Source: Ottelia alismoides (Eukaryota > Streptophyta > Magnoliopsida > Alismatales > Hydrocharitaceae). From it: 64,000 nt of DNA. The notes beneath the pieces were generated by a model. It ran no database searches. It saw only the letters and a program-made list of their open reading frames with translations, and was not told where the DNA came from. Position numbers and translations under genes: made by a program. Of the stretch, positions 13,033-25,600 are shown one piece after another; positions within the stretch are counted from its first letter, which is position 1, and each line of letters starts with the position of its first letter. The stretch lies in the NCBI GenBank assembly GCA_037367405.1, contig JAZKJV010003138.1, positions 62,001-126,000 on the forward strand, given 5' to 3'.

Positions 13033-13613
13033 CTACCTATGGACTTTTTATCCTGCAATTTACAGATCCATGCACTAAAAGGAGACGAATGGGAGAATAA
13101 CTTTTCTCTTCCTATACCTCTACGTATACGCACTGAAAGGAGCGGGAATGGGAAATAGATTTTCTCTACCTTTACCTCATATATATACGATGATTAACTA
13201 CTATATGTCAGTTGATAAAACTAATCCATTAGCAAATCAAGAAACAGCCGCTGAGCATGCTCAAATCAATCAGCAGGAATCGAATTTGGGAGAAGTAATG
13301 CGGTGTCAGATGTGAGAAATTGGAAGGAAGTCATTAGGGGCATCGAGATCAGGGACACTAGCTCAAATCAATCAGCAGCAAAGAAATCCATAATATGGAC
13401 AATGTCAACACTATTTGAAGAAAAAAATTGTAAACACGATCCGATCTGTCTTAAATACAAGAAATCGATGTTGTCTGCGGGCAAAGGATTTAAAAAACAA
13501 CTGTTCATGGAAAACAGATCAAAAGGAACGGGTAAAAAGCAAATCTCTGAGCTATTGTAACCAATCGGGACTCTGATGAATGGAAAAGACGTCAATGGAT
13601 CGAGAGAGCTCAC

Positions 13614-13698
13614 CGGAGAGGAGTTGGAGCGAGATTGCGAAGATCGAGATGAGGAGCGAGTGCCGTCGGCAGGTCTGGGAAGCGACCTGTGATCTCAT
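13614..13698 (-). CDS. Possible orphan first exon encoding a signal peptide
   Basis: On the minus strand an ATG at 13698 opens a frame of 28 codons that ends exactly at a good splice donor (GTGAGC). The peptide has a basic start, Arg-Arg-His near residue 11, then a hydrophobic run LLISIFAISLQLLS, which is signal-peptide-like. The surrounding 13600-13870 is GC-richer than its neighbourhood and pyrimidine-rich upstream, as in a plant 5' leader. No downstream exon could be recognised, and hAT elements flank the region. It could be the start of a real gene with a long intron, a severed exon, or chance. The family was not identified. Confidence 0.3.
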
Positions 13699-14146
13699 CT
13701 TCTGGTGTCGGTTTGATTCTCTGCTGAAAGAAAGCTCTGTGGGTCTCCCCTCCTCGGACGTGGTTATCTCGTCCTGCTCGGAGGATGGGAAACGAAGGGG
13801 GGAAGAGGGAAAGTGGGGAGATGGAAGGAGAGCATCGGCCGCGTGGGAACTTAGACCCGTAGCCCAATTGGGCGCCTTCTGTTCTGTTGAGATGGACCTA
13901 AAACACGCGAATCACACCGAAGGTAAGGTGGACATGGTTCATTCTAGCAAGACTGCCTTTTAAAATACTCGATTCTGTTGAACATTATTTAACTGTATAT
14001 GTGATTTAATCTTATGTATTTACACTAAAATCATGATCTACATCATCTCTACTTATGTGCTTGTTTTTATTTGGCTACATTGTAAATTGGATCATTTATT
14101 GTGGGAATCTCCTCGGCATGTCTTGCATGTTTTTATAATGTGTCAT

Positions 14147-14902
14147 TAGGGTTGAGCATTGGGTCGGGCTAGCCCGACCCGGCCCGCAATCCGACCCTAT
14201 ATGCCCGGGGACTTGGGCCCAAAAATAAAACCCGAATATAAAACGGGCTGGGTTGGGTTGCGTAGTGCCCGACCCGAGGCCCGACCCGATAACCCGACCC
14301 GCAACTCGACCCTGTAAAGCCCGATCGGCCTTAGCCCCACCCGCCACCAAAATCAGATCCACCACCCCAAACCGACCCGACCACGCCAACCTAACTCCCT
14401 CCAGCTCCCAGGCACCCCCAAACCCGAACCATACGATGCGTCAACCTCCTCCCTTCCCAGTTCCCAGTGACCGCCCCCACCCACGGTCCTCACCATGCCC
14501 CTTCCCAGCCGCCGCCCCACCTCACAGCCCCGCCCCTTCCCAGTCGTCACCCCACCCCGCGGCCTCGCCCCTTCCCAATCGTCGTCCCGCCCTGCGGCCC
14601 CGCCCCTTCCCAGCCACCGCCCCACCCCACGGCCCTAACCCTTCCCAATCATCACCCCACCTCACGCCCCCCCTCCCAGTCGTCGCCCCTCCTCTCGGTC
14701 GCGGCCTCGCCCATTCCCAACCGCCGCCCCACCCTGCGGTCCGAATCAAACCTGACCCGCTTAACTTCGGACGGGGTTCGGGTTCGGGCTGGCACACCCG
14801 AATTTTTTTGAGCAGTGGCCAGGCCCGAAACCTGAAAAAATAAACGGGCCTGGGTTCGGGCTAAGGCCAATCCCGGCGTGCCCGGCCCGACAATCAACCC
14901 TA
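14147..14902. mobile_element. Non-autonomous hAT-type element, CCCGACCCG family
   Basis: A 756-bp element. Its ends are TAGGGTTGAGCATTGGGTCG and, inward from the right, TAGGGTTGATTGTCGGGCCG. Flanking octamers TGTGTCAT (14139-14146) and TGTGTCAC (14903-14910) match at 7 of 8 positions. Both ends are packed with GGGTCGGG/CCCGACCCG variants. The C-rich centre holds a tandem-like array of CCCTTCCCAGxCGxCGCCCC that creates long proline-rich open frames on both strands. These frames are composition artefacts: they overlap in several frames and start and stop inside repeats. Confidence 0.82.
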
Positions 14903-14910
14903 TGTGTCAC

Positions 14911-15522
14911 GTCATCAATGCATGCATTGATGTTGTTTTATTTGTGTTAGAAATAAAATTAAACAAACTATTTTAGGGAGTCGTAAAATGTGAATTAAAC
15001 ATGCTTATTTTCTCCAGCGGAACGATCTTTTCGTCCCGATATCATTCATCTTAGCATGTCATGTTTTCTCTTGCAATTCATCTCTTTAATAATGTGTTAT
15101 ATTACTTGAAGTGCACACTTCATCCTCCTAATCTTTCCCCTTCTTGCATTCTTCCTTGCTAGTCACCCTTCAATTCCAACCAATCCACGTATAGTTTGTG
15201 TTGACATAGTTGAAACTATATACTATGAATCATAATTCCCTACTCTTATGTCATTCTTTTCTATCTTATTTCTTAGGACTTCTACATATAATATTAAGTT
15301 ATCGTTCCATGTATGCCAATCATGTTTTAACATTTTCAAGGATGAGCAACGTTTGGTCATGTTGAAAATCCCTTCTCAATCCTTTCTTAGTCGTTAGGCA
15401 CGTCTCTACTTCTAAAATGCAACTTGAAATGTTTAGCCAAAGGATAATGTGAGATGGAGGAATTGACCTCCTTTTATATACGAGGTGTGGGTCGTTGTTA
15501 GATTAGGAATGGTCGGCGGGGT
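14911..15522. other. No recognised gene
   Basis: AT-rich spacer between a hAT-type element and a fold-back element. Nothing could be supported here. Confidence 0.4.
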
Positions 15523-15532
15523 TGTTCAATCA

Positions 15533-15706
15533 GGGAGCGGATTGTCTGCTGCACAGCAGACTCTGCTGCAGTGTCTGAGCCGCTCGATCGAGATCGAGCG
15601 GTTCGCATGAATTCGCACCTTTTTGTGGGCTCGATCGTGCGAATTCAAGATCAAGCGGCTCAGGACACTACAGCAGAATCTGCTGGCCAGCAGACGATCC
15701 ACGCTC
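15533..15706. mobile_element. Fold-back MITE, Mutator-like, copy 1
   Basis: A 174-bp element flanked by a perfect 10-bp direct repeat TGTTCAATCA (15523-15532 and 15707-15716). Ends: GGGAGCGGATTGTCTGCTG and, inward from the right, GAGCGTGGATCGTCTGCTG. Nearly the whole element folds on itself. The inner arms carry GCTCGATCGAGATCGAGCGG, a palindromic core. Two more copies lie at 58.9 and 59.2 kb. A 9-10 bp duplication and long inverted repeats fit the Mutator superfamily. No coding capacity. Confidence 0.8.
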
Positions 15707-15716
15707 TGTTCAATCA

Positions 15717-16212
15717 ACAATCTTATCATTAAGGTTGTTGATGAGATGTCGGACAACCGGATCAATGAGGGATCTACGGGAAAGAAGAGAGTTTCAATCT
15801 TTCAAACATGTACGGTCGAAGGGATGGATGTGGAAGTTGAACTCAATGGTGACGCATGTCACCAATGGAAAAATTAACTAAATAGAATTGCAATATGTAT
15901 ATATATTATATAGTAAATAGTGTCACATAAAAAACTTATAAAAATGAAAGCTTTTTAAATTTCCATCATCTACAACTTTTTAGAAGACTGGAGTTACAAA
16001 CATAGTCAATACTATTAGCAATAAATTAAATACGATAAATTATATTTTATGAATTTACTTATACATTAATCATTTTTATTTATTAACTTATTTCTATATA
16101 TCAATTTTTTGAAAGAAAATTTTATTATCTTAACCTATATAAATTATAGTATATAACATATAGGTGCTTCTATCCTATAAACTTATGTATCTTAATTATT
16201 AAATTAACTTTT
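15717..16212. other. AT-rich spacer
   Basis: No gene or element could be supported. Confidence 0.4.
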
Positions 16213-16464
16213 AGGTAAAATACAAAAAACGCTTCAATTATACATCGATTCCCGATTAGGGACCTTATCTTTTCAACTGTAACAAAGAGATTTCTAATAT
16301 TTGTTTTTGGTTTCAAGTACATGCTTATTTAAGCTTCCACAACCCTTTTATGTTGATGTCAAACTCTAAAGTTGAAAATCTAGATTTCTTTTGTTACATT
16401 TGAAATATGGGTCCGTAATTGAGAATCAACACGCATAGTTGGAGTCTTTTTTGTAATTTATCCT
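16213..16464. mobile_element. MITE-like element, AGGTAAAxTACAAAA family, copy A
   Basis: About 252 bp bounded by AGGTAAAATACAAAAA on the left and, inward from the right, AGGATAAATTACAAAA. The sequence just inside the ends is also inverted-repeat-like. Its right 80 bp clearly match the right end of copy B. No clear target duplication was found, so the superfamily is left open. Confidence 0.6.
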
Positions 16465-16722
16465 ATCATTTATATAGTTAGGTAATTAAAATATTTATGT
16501 GCATATTCATATCGGGTTAGAATGAACCACAACCATGATTATGTCAATTAGATTCCATTTAGGCAATATTGGAAACTCATTTTCATTTATGTCATTATGC
16601 AAATTAACATCTCTTATTTATTCCCCTTTTCATTCTACGTGTTTTTCTTCTTGATAACATATTCAAGCAGTTATAGCTGGCATTCCTCGTGATTGATTTA
16701 ATGCAAATAAAATTTTAAAAAA

Positions 16723-16937
16723 AGGTAAATCGCAAAAGGCCTTAACTATGTGTATGGATCTTAGTTAAGGGGCTCAATAAAGACAGGCTTGAACTTTCAA
16801 CTTTAGTATTTAACATGGAAGTGCACATAGGTCTCATTTCAGACAGAGTTGGATTAGACCCTTCTTTGTTACATTTGAAGAACAAGGCCCTCAACCGAGA
16901 ATCAGCGCATAGTTGGGACCTTTTTGTAACTTACCCT
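16723..16937. mobile_element. MITE-like element, AGGTAAAxTACAAAA family, copy B
   Basis: About 215 bp with ends AGGTAAATCGCAAAAGG and, inward from the right, AGGGTAAGTTACAAAAAGG. It shares with copy A the blocks CTTTGTTACATTTGAA and GAGAATCA-x-CGCATAGTTGG at the right end. The two copies lie 258 bp apart in the same orientation and have diverged greatly, so they are old. Confidence 0.6.
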
Positions 16938-17229
16938 TTATGTTTCTTGTGTTTTAAGTTTGATGAATGTTTTATTATGAAATACAATATCATAAAACCA
17001 ATTAGAAATCGAAAGTATATTATATTATAATAATATAAAATATCATTATAAATAATCAATGAAAATCAAAAACATAGTTGTATACATTTATTTGGGTCTC
17101 ATAACACATTTTTCGTTGATACATTATTCTTAAGCTCAAAGTATTTTTTTAATATTTTAAGATATTAAGTGTATACTTTCCAGAAATACATACTTAGCAT
17201 ATGACAAAACTTCATCTGTATTGTTGAGA

Positions 17230-18800
17230 ACATATAGCCCTGCCGCTTATTTTTCACGGCGACTCAACATACAAGTCATTCCCTTTCTAAATGACTCCCC
17301 ACTCGATCGAAACAAAGAGAGATACACATCTACATATGTGATTGGAATTTCATTACGTGGAAGGCAGTTATGAATAGTCTCCACATTCTTGATCAGGTAT
17401 CCCGCATAGAAGTTTGCAACTTCCTCCACATGTATTTTGCATTTATGGACCCTTCAACCTTGTTCTTGTTACAAACCTTCCATTTTAGAAAGAATATATA
17501 CCTATACAGATCAACTTGTTAGAGAAAGAATATTTGATACCTAAGAAAGATTCATTTTAGTGAGGGTACATTCATCGGTACTTAACTGATCCTTCAACCT
17601 TAGCCTCGTACGACAAGTGTACCATGAGGTGCTTCATTGAATCAAAGAATGATGATTGAAACATCTTCTCCAAATTTCATAAAAAGATCGACACATTCTT
17701 TTCTAATGCCATCGTGTCGGAGACATTGATCTTAGATGGACATGCATTTGAAGAAGTTGTTTGATCTGCCAAAACATCTACAACTAGCTTGGGGAGCAAA
17801 CCTTTGAATGCAATCAATAATATTTGCTCCATGAAAATACGACAATCGTGACCTTTCATAGCCTTAAAACAATTCTTCTTTTGATCAACTAGTTTTGAAA
17901 TATTCGAAACATAGCCATATGAAAATTTTAGTCCTAACGTCCAAGCACATACTTCCTTTACTTGGTCTCTGTTTAGTGTGTATTTTGCACTTGGCATAGA
18001 AAATGAGCCATCTGCATGCTCTACGAAAGACAAATATGGACGAGCACATATGTTCATTTAATCTTTTCGTGCATTCTCCATGTCCTTGGTCTTCCCAGGA
18101 GTGCCCAACACCGTATGGAATACATTATCGAACATATTTTTTTCTACGTGTATCACATCCAAATTATACCTGATAAGGAGTTTTGTCCAATATGGTAACT
18201 CTAGAAGATGCTCATCTTTATCCAATTATGATCTACCCCAAAGCCATGAAGCATAACATCAGCATGTGTTGTCAACTGTAATAATCATGCGTGCAATTCT
18301 CCTCCTGATAGTCTAGGTGGCGGCGATAAGTCATCCACTACATTCCTTTTGAATGCCATTTTTGTCTTTGGTAGGGATGATCTCGAAGGAAGAATTGTCT
18401 ATGGCAATCAAAGAAGCATGGCTTTCTACCGTGTTGAAGTTGAAACAACTTCGTAGTTTTCATACAATACGGACAACTATGTAATCCATGTGTACTCCAC
18501 TCAGAGAACATACCATATGCTGGGAAATCACTAGTGGTCCACGGTATTCTGCCTCTCATTTGGAATTTTTTTGACCGTATTGTAAGTTTTCACACCATAT
18601 TTCTAAAGATCCTTCAACAAACCTACTAGTGGTCGTATATAAACATCCAAAAATCTACTTCAATGGGTCGGACCAGGAACAGGAAGAGAAAGAAACATGT
18701 ATGATATTTTGTTACACAACCAAGGTGGTAGATTATACGATGTTGTAATGACGGGCCAACATGAGTAACCCATAGCCTAACCTGCAACATAAGGATATCT
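17230..18800 (-). pseudogene. CACTA (En/Spm-type) transposase Tnp2, broken
   Basis: Minus-strand relic of the Tnp2 (Transposase_21) family. In order it reads: YNLPPWLCNK near 18730, then PVPGP, IPWTTSDFPAYG (18530-18560) and GLHSCPYCM. Then come FFDCHRQFFLRDHPYQRQK (family: YFxxHRRFLPxxHPxRR), KAMKGHDCRIFMEQILL (family: GLKSHDCHVLMQxLLP) near 17850, and SSFFDSMKHLMVHLSYEAK near 17640-17670. The order and spacing match the family, but frames shift repeatedly and stops intervene. Tnp2 cuts at CACTA ends; this copy cannot. It belongs to the element whose 5' end is at 21074. Confidence 0.82.
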
Positions 18801-18994
18801 TGAGATTTGTTCATCACACACGAATGCCACATATGTTGCTTACATTAGCCTCGATCATCTATTACGTACCCATAGTTAGATTCATCTTCTGACACAGATA
18901 ACCACATACTTAAGACGAGATAGGGAAAGAATGTTTTATTTCATTTTTATTGTTGCTCGTCCCTAATGATTTCCATGCACTCTCTCCATACCCT

Positions 18995-19760
18995 CATACA
19001 AGACCATATGCATACCCCTATTCCTCACACACTTGCATACATCATGCCAAACACACCCATACATTGCTCCATACACTCTTAAACACCTACATGTATACTC
19101 GCATTCCTTACATAGTTGCATAAATGCCTAAACACATCCATACATTGCTCCATGTACTCTTACACACCTACATGCATGCTCAAATTCCTCACAAACTTTG
19201 CATACATGCACATACACCCATATACACTCTTACATTCATACCCACATTGCACCATACACTTTCACACACTTACGTGCATATACGCATTCCTCACACACGT
19301 GCATATATGCTCAAATAGATCCATACCCTCTTACATGCATGCTCACATTGCTCCATATACTCATGCATACCTGCGCGCATATCCATATTCCTCGCATACT
19401 TGCATACATGTCCGAATACCCTCATACACTCTGAAATTCATCGACACATACATACATTCTTACACACTCATATGCATACTCATGTTCCTCACACTCTTTC
19501 ATAAATACATGCCCAAATACCTCTTAGATGCTTAACTCCATGCATGTCCAATGCTTACATACCCGACCAAATTCCTCAAATAATACTTGGCTACCCACAT
19601 TCTACCATGGATTCTCACGTAAGCCTCCTACCCATATGCATGTTCATATATAACAAATGATAGATATCCACGTGCCTAGCCTCCTACTCATATACACCCA
19701 GATTCTTACCCATATATACCTCATACACTTAAATACATACCACATGCATACATACATGTT
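18995..19760 (+). repeat. Degenerate satellite of about 80-103 bp, CATACA-rich
   Basis: A landmark TTCCTCACACACTTGCATAC recurs at 19021, 19104, 19185, 19287, 19388 and 19485, giving steps of 83, 81, 102, 101 and 97 bp. Between landmarks, CCATACACTCTTACACACCTACATGCAT-like words recur. The open plus-strand frames here, rich in His, Thr, Tyr and Ile, come from the repeat and should not be annotated as genes. The array lies within the CACTA element. Confidence 0.75.
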
Positions 19761-20559
19761 TACCCATGATCGAGTGTTTGAAATTAATTTTCTCTTTTTT
19801 GTCACATTTATTAGATTATTTAATTATCTTGAAAATTTTATAAGATGTTGAACAATGCGAACAAGCGACACCGCTCGAATGTAACAACATCTGAGAAAAT
19901 TTGATTTCGATATGAGCCAATTTGGTACATTGTCCTAACATATCCTACATCTACTCATCTACCTGTAAAACAAACATCAAGAGTCCTACGGTGCCGTGAG
20001 GGGCATTCCTTAGCTTGTAAAGCTAAGATCCCGATAGTTGTGAAATAAATAAATAAATATAACACATTATGGGGGCATCAATCCTCAAAATGTTGCACAC
20101 GCCTCCCGTTGTGCAGGGCTACACTACACCTAGTGTGGAAGGACACGTGCGTGCGGATGGGATTTTATGTGATTTCATGCAATACTCTAAATTACAGTCT
20201 ACATGCTAGGCTTATCTAACAATTACATAGTAGACCAAATCTAATTCACATATATAATATTTAATTCGCATGCATATCAACATACAATTATCATCATTAA
20301 CACATACACGTATATATACACACAATTAATACCCACACTTCAGCACACTCGCATACAATTAACATTTTTAATTCACGCATGAGAACAAAGTCACATATTA
20401 TAGAAAAATACATTTTAAATTCTATATAATTCATCATTCAAGAAGACAATATCTCCTAGGCATTTCAACAAACAACTACATTGCAATTGAAGATAACACA
20501 CATACTCGAAATCAAAACAATAGCTAAACTATATGACAAAATTAAAGGATAAGATATAT

Positions 20560-20830
20560 ACACAAGGAAGAGGAGGATGAGATGGGTGAGACGCTCGTCG
20601 GTGGCGGGAGATGACTGAGGAAGAGCTTCTCCACAAGGATGAAGACTCCTCTTCTCCACGTACTAGGGCAGAGGATGAGGCTGAGGAGAGGATGAGATGG
20701 TAGGGAGACTAGGAGAGGAAGATCAGGGGAGGAGGGAGGAGGAGAGGCTATTAGAGAGGGAGGAGGTCGAGTGGAGAGGGAGGAGGTTGGACGGAGATGG
20801 AGGGCGAGAGCTAGGGCGAGGTAGAATGGA
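20560..20830. repeat. Polypurine tract (GAGGA-rich)
   Basis: The plus strand is almost all A and G with GAGGAGG and GGGAGGAGG words. The minus-strand frame is Ser/Pro/Leu-rich for that reason. It is low-complexity sequence in the 5' part of the CACTA element. Confidence 0.7.
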
Positions 20831-20874
20831 AATGAGGAGAGATTATTAGTTCTGTCATACTGTTTAGTAGAATA

Positions 20875-21074
20875 TGCAGCTACAATATGCGACCACAATG
20901 TGGTCGCATAATGAGGCGCCAAATCGTCTATATCGCCCATTTCAAATTAATGATCGCTTATTTACTTATGTGACCACTAGTTCTAGGAATATGCTCGCAT
21001 TAGCTATTGCGATCACAAATCCACTACTAGTGGTCGCAAGTTGGTGCTAGTAAAACGACACATTTCTCATAGTG
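20875..21074 (-). repeat. CACTA terminus with GTGGTCGC subterminal repeats
   Basis: Reading from 21074 leftward: CACTATGAGAAATGTG, then CTTGCGACCACTAGTAGTGG, GTGATCGCAATAG, AGTGGTCACATAAG and TGCGACCACATTGTGGTCGC. These are inverted and direct copies of (T)GTGGTCGCA. The same motif borders the CACTA end at 60247, which groups the two in one family. Confidence 0.75.
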
Positions 21075-22604
21075 CAAATCTTGTTCTTGCAAGGACCATG
21101 AGGAGTTTATGATGATCTTAGTTTTCCCTTGAAGATCGATTTCTCCATGGGTTACATACATATCCATGGAGTTCTCGAGCTCCTCCTTGGTGAAGAAGAA
21201 ACTCACATCTATGGATTTTGAAGATGGTTGACCTTGGTGTTTATGATGATGATGACGATTGGCTATGTTAAAGGCACGATTATGATACACCTCTGTGAAG
21301 GTCGAATTTGATAAAACAGTGCACCTTAGATTCTCAGCTAATAGGCGAGTTCAACCGAACCCAATCAAATAATCATCTAATCTAGTCGACTTATACGTGG
21401 GTTCAACTGGGATTTCAGTCAACTATTTTTTGGTTTTGAAACTTGAGATGTCATTCACTCGCGATGAAGTCAAATCAAGTAATGATTGGTTGCATGAAGG
21501 GATGACGTGAAGTTCTGTGAAAATCGAATGTACTGATCTCTGTAGTAAATCTATTACATCAGGCAAGCTAACGATCGGGCATGGTCGAGCTGGACCATAC
21601 ATCAATTTTCGGTCATGAATGGGCTGGGCGGGTTCGCGTAGTCTAACCCACACGTCTAGTTTTTTTGCATATCAATGTCGAGTACTGATTTGAATGCTAT
21701 TCCTTTCATATGCAATTTCAGAGTTTCCGAAGTATATTAATCAACAGAAATGTAGTCTCAACTCAGATTATTTTCTTAATAAAAAAATAATGGCAGATGA
21801 GAATTCATCATCAGTATTACATTCGAGGTGATCTTCCTTACAGCTAAAGACGGATAATTTCCCAAATTAAAGCTAACATCACAAGAATTTTTTTTCCCAA
21901 AAGTTAATTGGCCATAACAACCTAAAGCCGGAAGTAGAAAGATATAAAAAAAAAGAAATTTCAAACGTTTCCAAATGTTTATAACTCAATGAACTTCGTA
22001 GCAAAACATTGATGAATTACGAGATATCGGAGACTGAAACTAAAATTTTTTGAAGAGTTTATATTCTACTGCACCTTTCTTTCCATACGTACCATTTAAC
22101 TTTAGGCATCGTTGCTAATAAACTAGGGTTTGATTATCAGCTGATTCTTTATGGAAAGACAGGCCAACTTATTTGGGTTAATCAGCTCCATTAGTTGCAT
22201 CTGATGTTTCCTCTTATCACGGAATTTTGGGTAAGTAACCCAATACTTCTAGGTGAGACTTCATGTGAGGGTCGTCTTACCTAAATGACACGTACCTCAA
22301 TCAAATGCACTATAAACCTTGTTATCAATTATAGTGCTGCCACATTTCGCAACTTAAAACCTATTCCAATTATGCAAGCTCAAATAAAAATTGTGGAGAA
22401 GGATTTGTAAATAGATTATAACGAAACTCCTGTCAAAAGTTTTAGCACAATAAGACAACTCACACATAACTCAGCCTCAAAACTCAATTAAAGCCTTCAT
22501 AAGGGCAGTCCAACAAAGTTACAAAAATATTGCAACAAAAGATAAAACTCAAATGACACCAAAAAGGGAGATGGTATTCGAAGATACTGGAGCATGGTTT
22601 TCGA
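21075..22604. other. Spacer downstream of eEF1B-gamma
   Basis: This is the 3' flank of the minus-strand eEF1B-gamma gene. The 200 bases next to the stop codon are T-rich on the gene strand, with TTTTATC, TGCAATATTTTTGTAA and GAGTTTTATC words, as expected for a plant 3' UTR and poly(A) region. The exact poly(A) site cannot be fixed by eye. No other gene was recognised. Confidence 0.5.
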
Positions 22605-25600
22605 TCATTTGAAGCACTTGGCATCCAACAAGGGCTCTCCCTCAAAAGGTTCTTGATCTTCGATCATGGCATTAACACGCTCTTTTTGGATTTCATCGGT
22701 AATGTTGACCTTGGTCCACTCGTAAAGCTCCATGTCATAGCACTCATCAAGAACAAACTGGGGGATCTCTGTCCCACGGAATAACCAAAGGCCTTTCACC
22801 TTGAAGGGAGGCTGTGACCCGATGACAAGCATCTTACCAAATGCATGTTTTCTGACCAAGTCCATGCGTTGGAGGAAGCCACTAACTTTGTTCAGAGTGA
22901 CATAGGATACCGTGTTCTCGTCGTTGTATTTATAGTCACAGAACCACAGTGAGTAGCCCTCGGGATCATACATGTCCCAGAATCCTGGAAAATGAGATGA
23001 TGTAATAATACTTAGAGAAAAACAAATGGAGAAAGATGAGGCGGTCATGGACCATAAAATAAATGCATATAACGTTAAAAAACTTGTTAACATTCCATCT
23101 GAACTTTTCTCGACATATGCTACTATCATTCTGAATGGTGCAATGCAAAGATCATTGAATTGAGTATAGTTGGTTTAGCGAATTGTGAAGTCAAATTAAT
23201 CTCTCTGCTGGGAGGCCAAGCACAACATTTTCCCCTACTTGACATAGAAAGATGCACAAGGACAACACTCCTAGTTTCAGAAAGTAGGATTCTTAGAAGC
23301 AGAATAAGCTGGAAACTATGAATAAAAATGAGATGAAATGTAATTAAAATGCGTGGGAAAATGTAGCCATTATGTGAATTCAGTTAATGTCTGTACCCTT
23401 GGAAGCCAAGGATTGAATATACGCCAAAAGGACATCACAAATCAAAAGCAAGCTAGAGAAATCAAAAGCAAGCTAGAGAAATCAAAACCAATCAGTAAGA
23501 CTGCACTAGGTTATTCCCAGATGGATGGCTGCTTATCTCATGCTTCCAACTGGCACTATAAATGAATTATCATTATGAAATAAAGGCTCGGATGATTAAC
23601 TTAATATAACTTTCATCTCAGACCATTTAATGAATAACTTGATCTCTTTCATCTGAGCCTTTGCTAAGATGCCATTATACATGAATTATCACTATAAAAT
23701 AAAGGCTCAGATAAAAGAGATTGACTACAACAGTCCATTTTGACCAAGTAAATTACAAAAAAAATTGTTAAATACAAGTCGAAGACAGCATGCACTATGA
23801 AGAAAGCAATACCTTTAATGGCAATCTCACGGAAGTTGGTCTTAGTGTTGGAATATAACCTCTTCCACTCATCCAATATCATCTTGCTTGGTGGAAGCAA
23901 GTCAAGAGGATTTTTCGGCTTAGGTTTTGGCGCCTCTTCTTCCTCCTCCGTAGCTTCTTCTTTGGGCTTAACAGGCTCCTTCTTGGTCTCCTTCTTTGCT
24001 TCTTTTTTGGCCTCCTCCTTCGATTTAGGTTTAGCAGTCTCCTTGGGTTGAACGGGCTTTCTCGACTGAACAGCTGGAACAGACTCTGCCTGGCTGACCT
24101 CACCTATCACCTTTTTGAAGTTCGGTTGATTCACAATAGTCCAGAAGTACCTCTCAACGTGAGGGAACTCAGAAGTGAAGCTCTTTGTCAGTATATGCTT
24201 AAATCCGTGGTATAAGTTGCAGGCCATCACAATATCAGCAAGTGTGACCGAGTGCCCAACTAGAAATGTATTAGTGGCCAAATGGGAGTTGAGAGCTCCC
24301 AACGCTCTTTTCAAAGAAGTAATTGCAAACTCTTCAGCCTAACATAAAAAGAAAAGGAAAAGAAGATGGAGATAGATAGAAATACTCCAGATGGTTAATT
24401 TACTCAAAAAATACTTTCCGTTTCTTGAGAAGCATGAAAGGTTTTATCACATAGCAAACCAACTTGGAAATCCAAGACCCTTCTAGATGCGAAAAGTACC
24501 CATTGCCGGAGGATGGCAATGCCCAAAGGGCAACCTTAATTTTTAAAATAGTCAAGGATAATGGCAGTCAGCCCAACTTTATTAGTTATGTGAACTATGT
24601 CTAAAAAAGACACAGTTAAGACTGGTGTTATCACTTGTAACCATGACACAAATGAAAAAATCATTCAAGAAGCGTATTTAGCCCCAGATTAAATGGGTGA
24701 ATTCTCTTCCTTGACTCTGTAACTTCTGTAGAAGCTTTCCACGTAGCTGCATTTAGTCAAAAGAAACAGTAAAATGGTGCATGTTTGATAGTTTACGAAC
24801 CGGAGGAAGGAAAGGAGCACCCCATCCAAGTCTGGGGTAAAGCCATTTTGTGATACTGGCGTCGATTTCTGTTGTAGCAAAGTCGATCCATTGCTCAATA
24901 TGGGCCTATATATATGAGAAACAAAACATCTCAATAACTTTATAAAAAAACCAAAATCTCTGGGATGACATTGAACTAATATAAAGGAAAGGTATAATTC
25001 TTACGTATTCAATTGAAGAAGAACCAAAGAGTAAACTGTAAGGCATTAAGCGTGCAACTGGTACAATAACAGTTAGTAAGCAACAAGCCGGTTATAAATA
25101 TAACCGATCAAAGAAACAGTCTGCATTGTATTACCATAACGTGCAATGGCATTACTCTCAAAAACAGGCCCGTCTGGCGTCTCCAAGACAGGAATCTGCA
25201 GGAGGCGAATTTGACCAAGTAATTCCATGAATCTAAGAAGTGTCACAAGTGAAAAAAAACTTAAGATAACATACCTTGCCCAGAGGATTCATTTTGAGAA
25301 ATTCAGGGGTTTTATTTGTCACACCCATCTCAAAATTCTTAACTAATTCAACTTTAATACCGGTGTATTCTGCAACTATGAGTGCCTTAAATGCATTTTT
25401 GTTACCAGCTCCAGCATGCAAGACCTATATAATAATCGTGGACCAAAAAATATAAAAAATTAAGACATAATTGCGCACGAGGAGACTGAAGAAGGATGCA
25501 GTCTAACTTAGCACATCTAACAGATGAGATTAGACAATATTTATATAAAAAAGAAAGGCAGAACGAGACGGTTTCACAAAGAACTAAGGCAACGAGTACC

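Larger units (their letters stand above)
17230..21074 (-). mobile_element. CACTA DNA transposon, 5' end and tnp2 preserved, 3' end not found
   Basis: The minus strand begins at 21074 with CACTATGAGAAATGTG, a CACTA-type terminus. It is followed by subterminal repeats of TGCGACCAC/GTGGTCGCA (20880-21050), a polypurine region (20560-20830), a CATACA-rich satellite (19000-19760) and then Tnp2. This order fits a transposon transcribed right to left. The matching left terminus was not recognised below 17230, so the left boundary given is only the end of Tnp2 similarity. Confidence 0.65.

Noticed and set aside
14253..14843. 196-codon proline-rich open frame
   Set aside because: It lies wholly inside a hAT-type element and is produced by its C-rich repeats; both strands are open there.
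19116..19535. 139-codon His/Thr/Tyr-rich open frame
   Set aside because: It is generated by the CATACA satellite; other frames of the same stretch are equally open.
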